Notes under the pieces: generated by a model
The model's input: the letters and a program-made list of their open reading frames with translations, nothing else
Databases searched by the model: none
What the model was told of the DNA's origin: nothing
Program-made: the position numbers and the translations under genes
Part shown: positions 5,794-5,827 of the stretch, in pieces
How the letters are laid out: each line of letters starts with the position of its first letter
Numbering within the stretch: position 1 is the stretch's first letter
Assembly: GCA_021157555.1 (NCBI GenBank)
Contig: JAGGWL010000301.1
Coordinates: 1 to 5,827, forward strand
Source: Deltaproteobacteria bacterium
Lineage (GTDB): Bacteria > Desulfobacterota > Desulfobacteria > Desulfobacterales > BuS5
DNA length: 5,827 bases
Reading direction: 5' to 3'

Positions 5794-5827
5794 GGCCTGA
5801 AGCTGTGATGCATAGTTGGGGAAGTTA
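5794..5827 (-). repeat. REP-like repeat, copy 3 (inverted, cut by the window edge)
   Basis: Read on the minus strand from 5827, it gives TAACTTCCCCAACTATGCAT followed by CACAGCTTCA, matching copy 1 at 28 of 30 bases. It is inverted relative to copies 1 and 2, and its outer part lies beyond the window. Leftward it continues into GGCCATCTTTGCCCGATCT, whose last 12 bases also occur near the window start. Paired inverted copies around a spacer resemble a REPIN or a small non-autonomous element. Confidence 0.65.

Noticed and set aside
5372..5827. Possible CRISPR array, because of repeated units
   Set aside because: The copies are imperfect, in mixed orientation, unevenly spaced (about 290 and 130 bases) and have no uniform spacers or cas genes.

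Overview
This AT-rich window looks like part of a strictly anaerobic, probably sulfate-reducing bacterium of the Desulfobacterota (Desulfobacterales-like). That placement is inferred from a MetF remnant of the style seen in those bacteria, an HdrA-type cysteine motif, a sigma-54 activator beside a sigma-54 promoter, and PAS-type sensor architecture. No rRNA or tRNA gene is present to confirm it.

Layout. Positions 1-240 hold no gene I can support, only a small dyad and a 12-base word that recurs at the far end. Positions 241-2583 form a two-gene plus-strand unit: a secreted or membrane-anchored SH3b-domain protein, then, 21 bases later, a complete M17 leucyl aminopeptidase (pepA) with all expected metal-binding and catalytic residues. 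A weak terminator-like hairpin lies in the convergent gap. Positions 2677-4053 on the minus strand encode a complete NtrC-family response regulator (REC, AAA+ with GAFTGA, Fis-type HTH). Positions 4054-4375 are a divergent control region. They hold an extended -10 for the regulator, two 9-base CCA-N3-TGG sites in opposite orientation, and a very good -24/-12 sigma-54 promoter pointing rightward.

The sigma-54 promoter leads into a broken gene. The first 94 codons of a methylenetetrahydrofolate reductase (metF) run in frame into about 18 codons resembling the start of an HdrA-type heterodisulfide reductase subunit. This then runs directly into the 3' end of a converging, truncated PAS-domain sensor gene (4698-5312, minus strand). 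Three gene pieces therefore meet within about 60 bases, with short sequence overlaps at the joins. This is either a real rearrangement that destroyed a metF/hdrA operon and a sensor kinase, or an assembly or amplification chimera.

Positions 5313-5827 are non-coding and repeat-rich. They hold a bulged hairpin, three copies of a REP-like repeat (two direct, one inverted and cut by the window edge), and a 57-base nested hairpin between two of the copies. Repeats of this sort are plausible substrates for the rearrangement next door.

Taken together, the intact regulator may once have worked with a PAS kinase to switch on a Wood-Ljungdahl (MetF/Hdr) operon from the sigma-54 promoter. In this window both the target operon and the candidate sensor are truncated. 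The link between regulator, sensor and target is inference from position.
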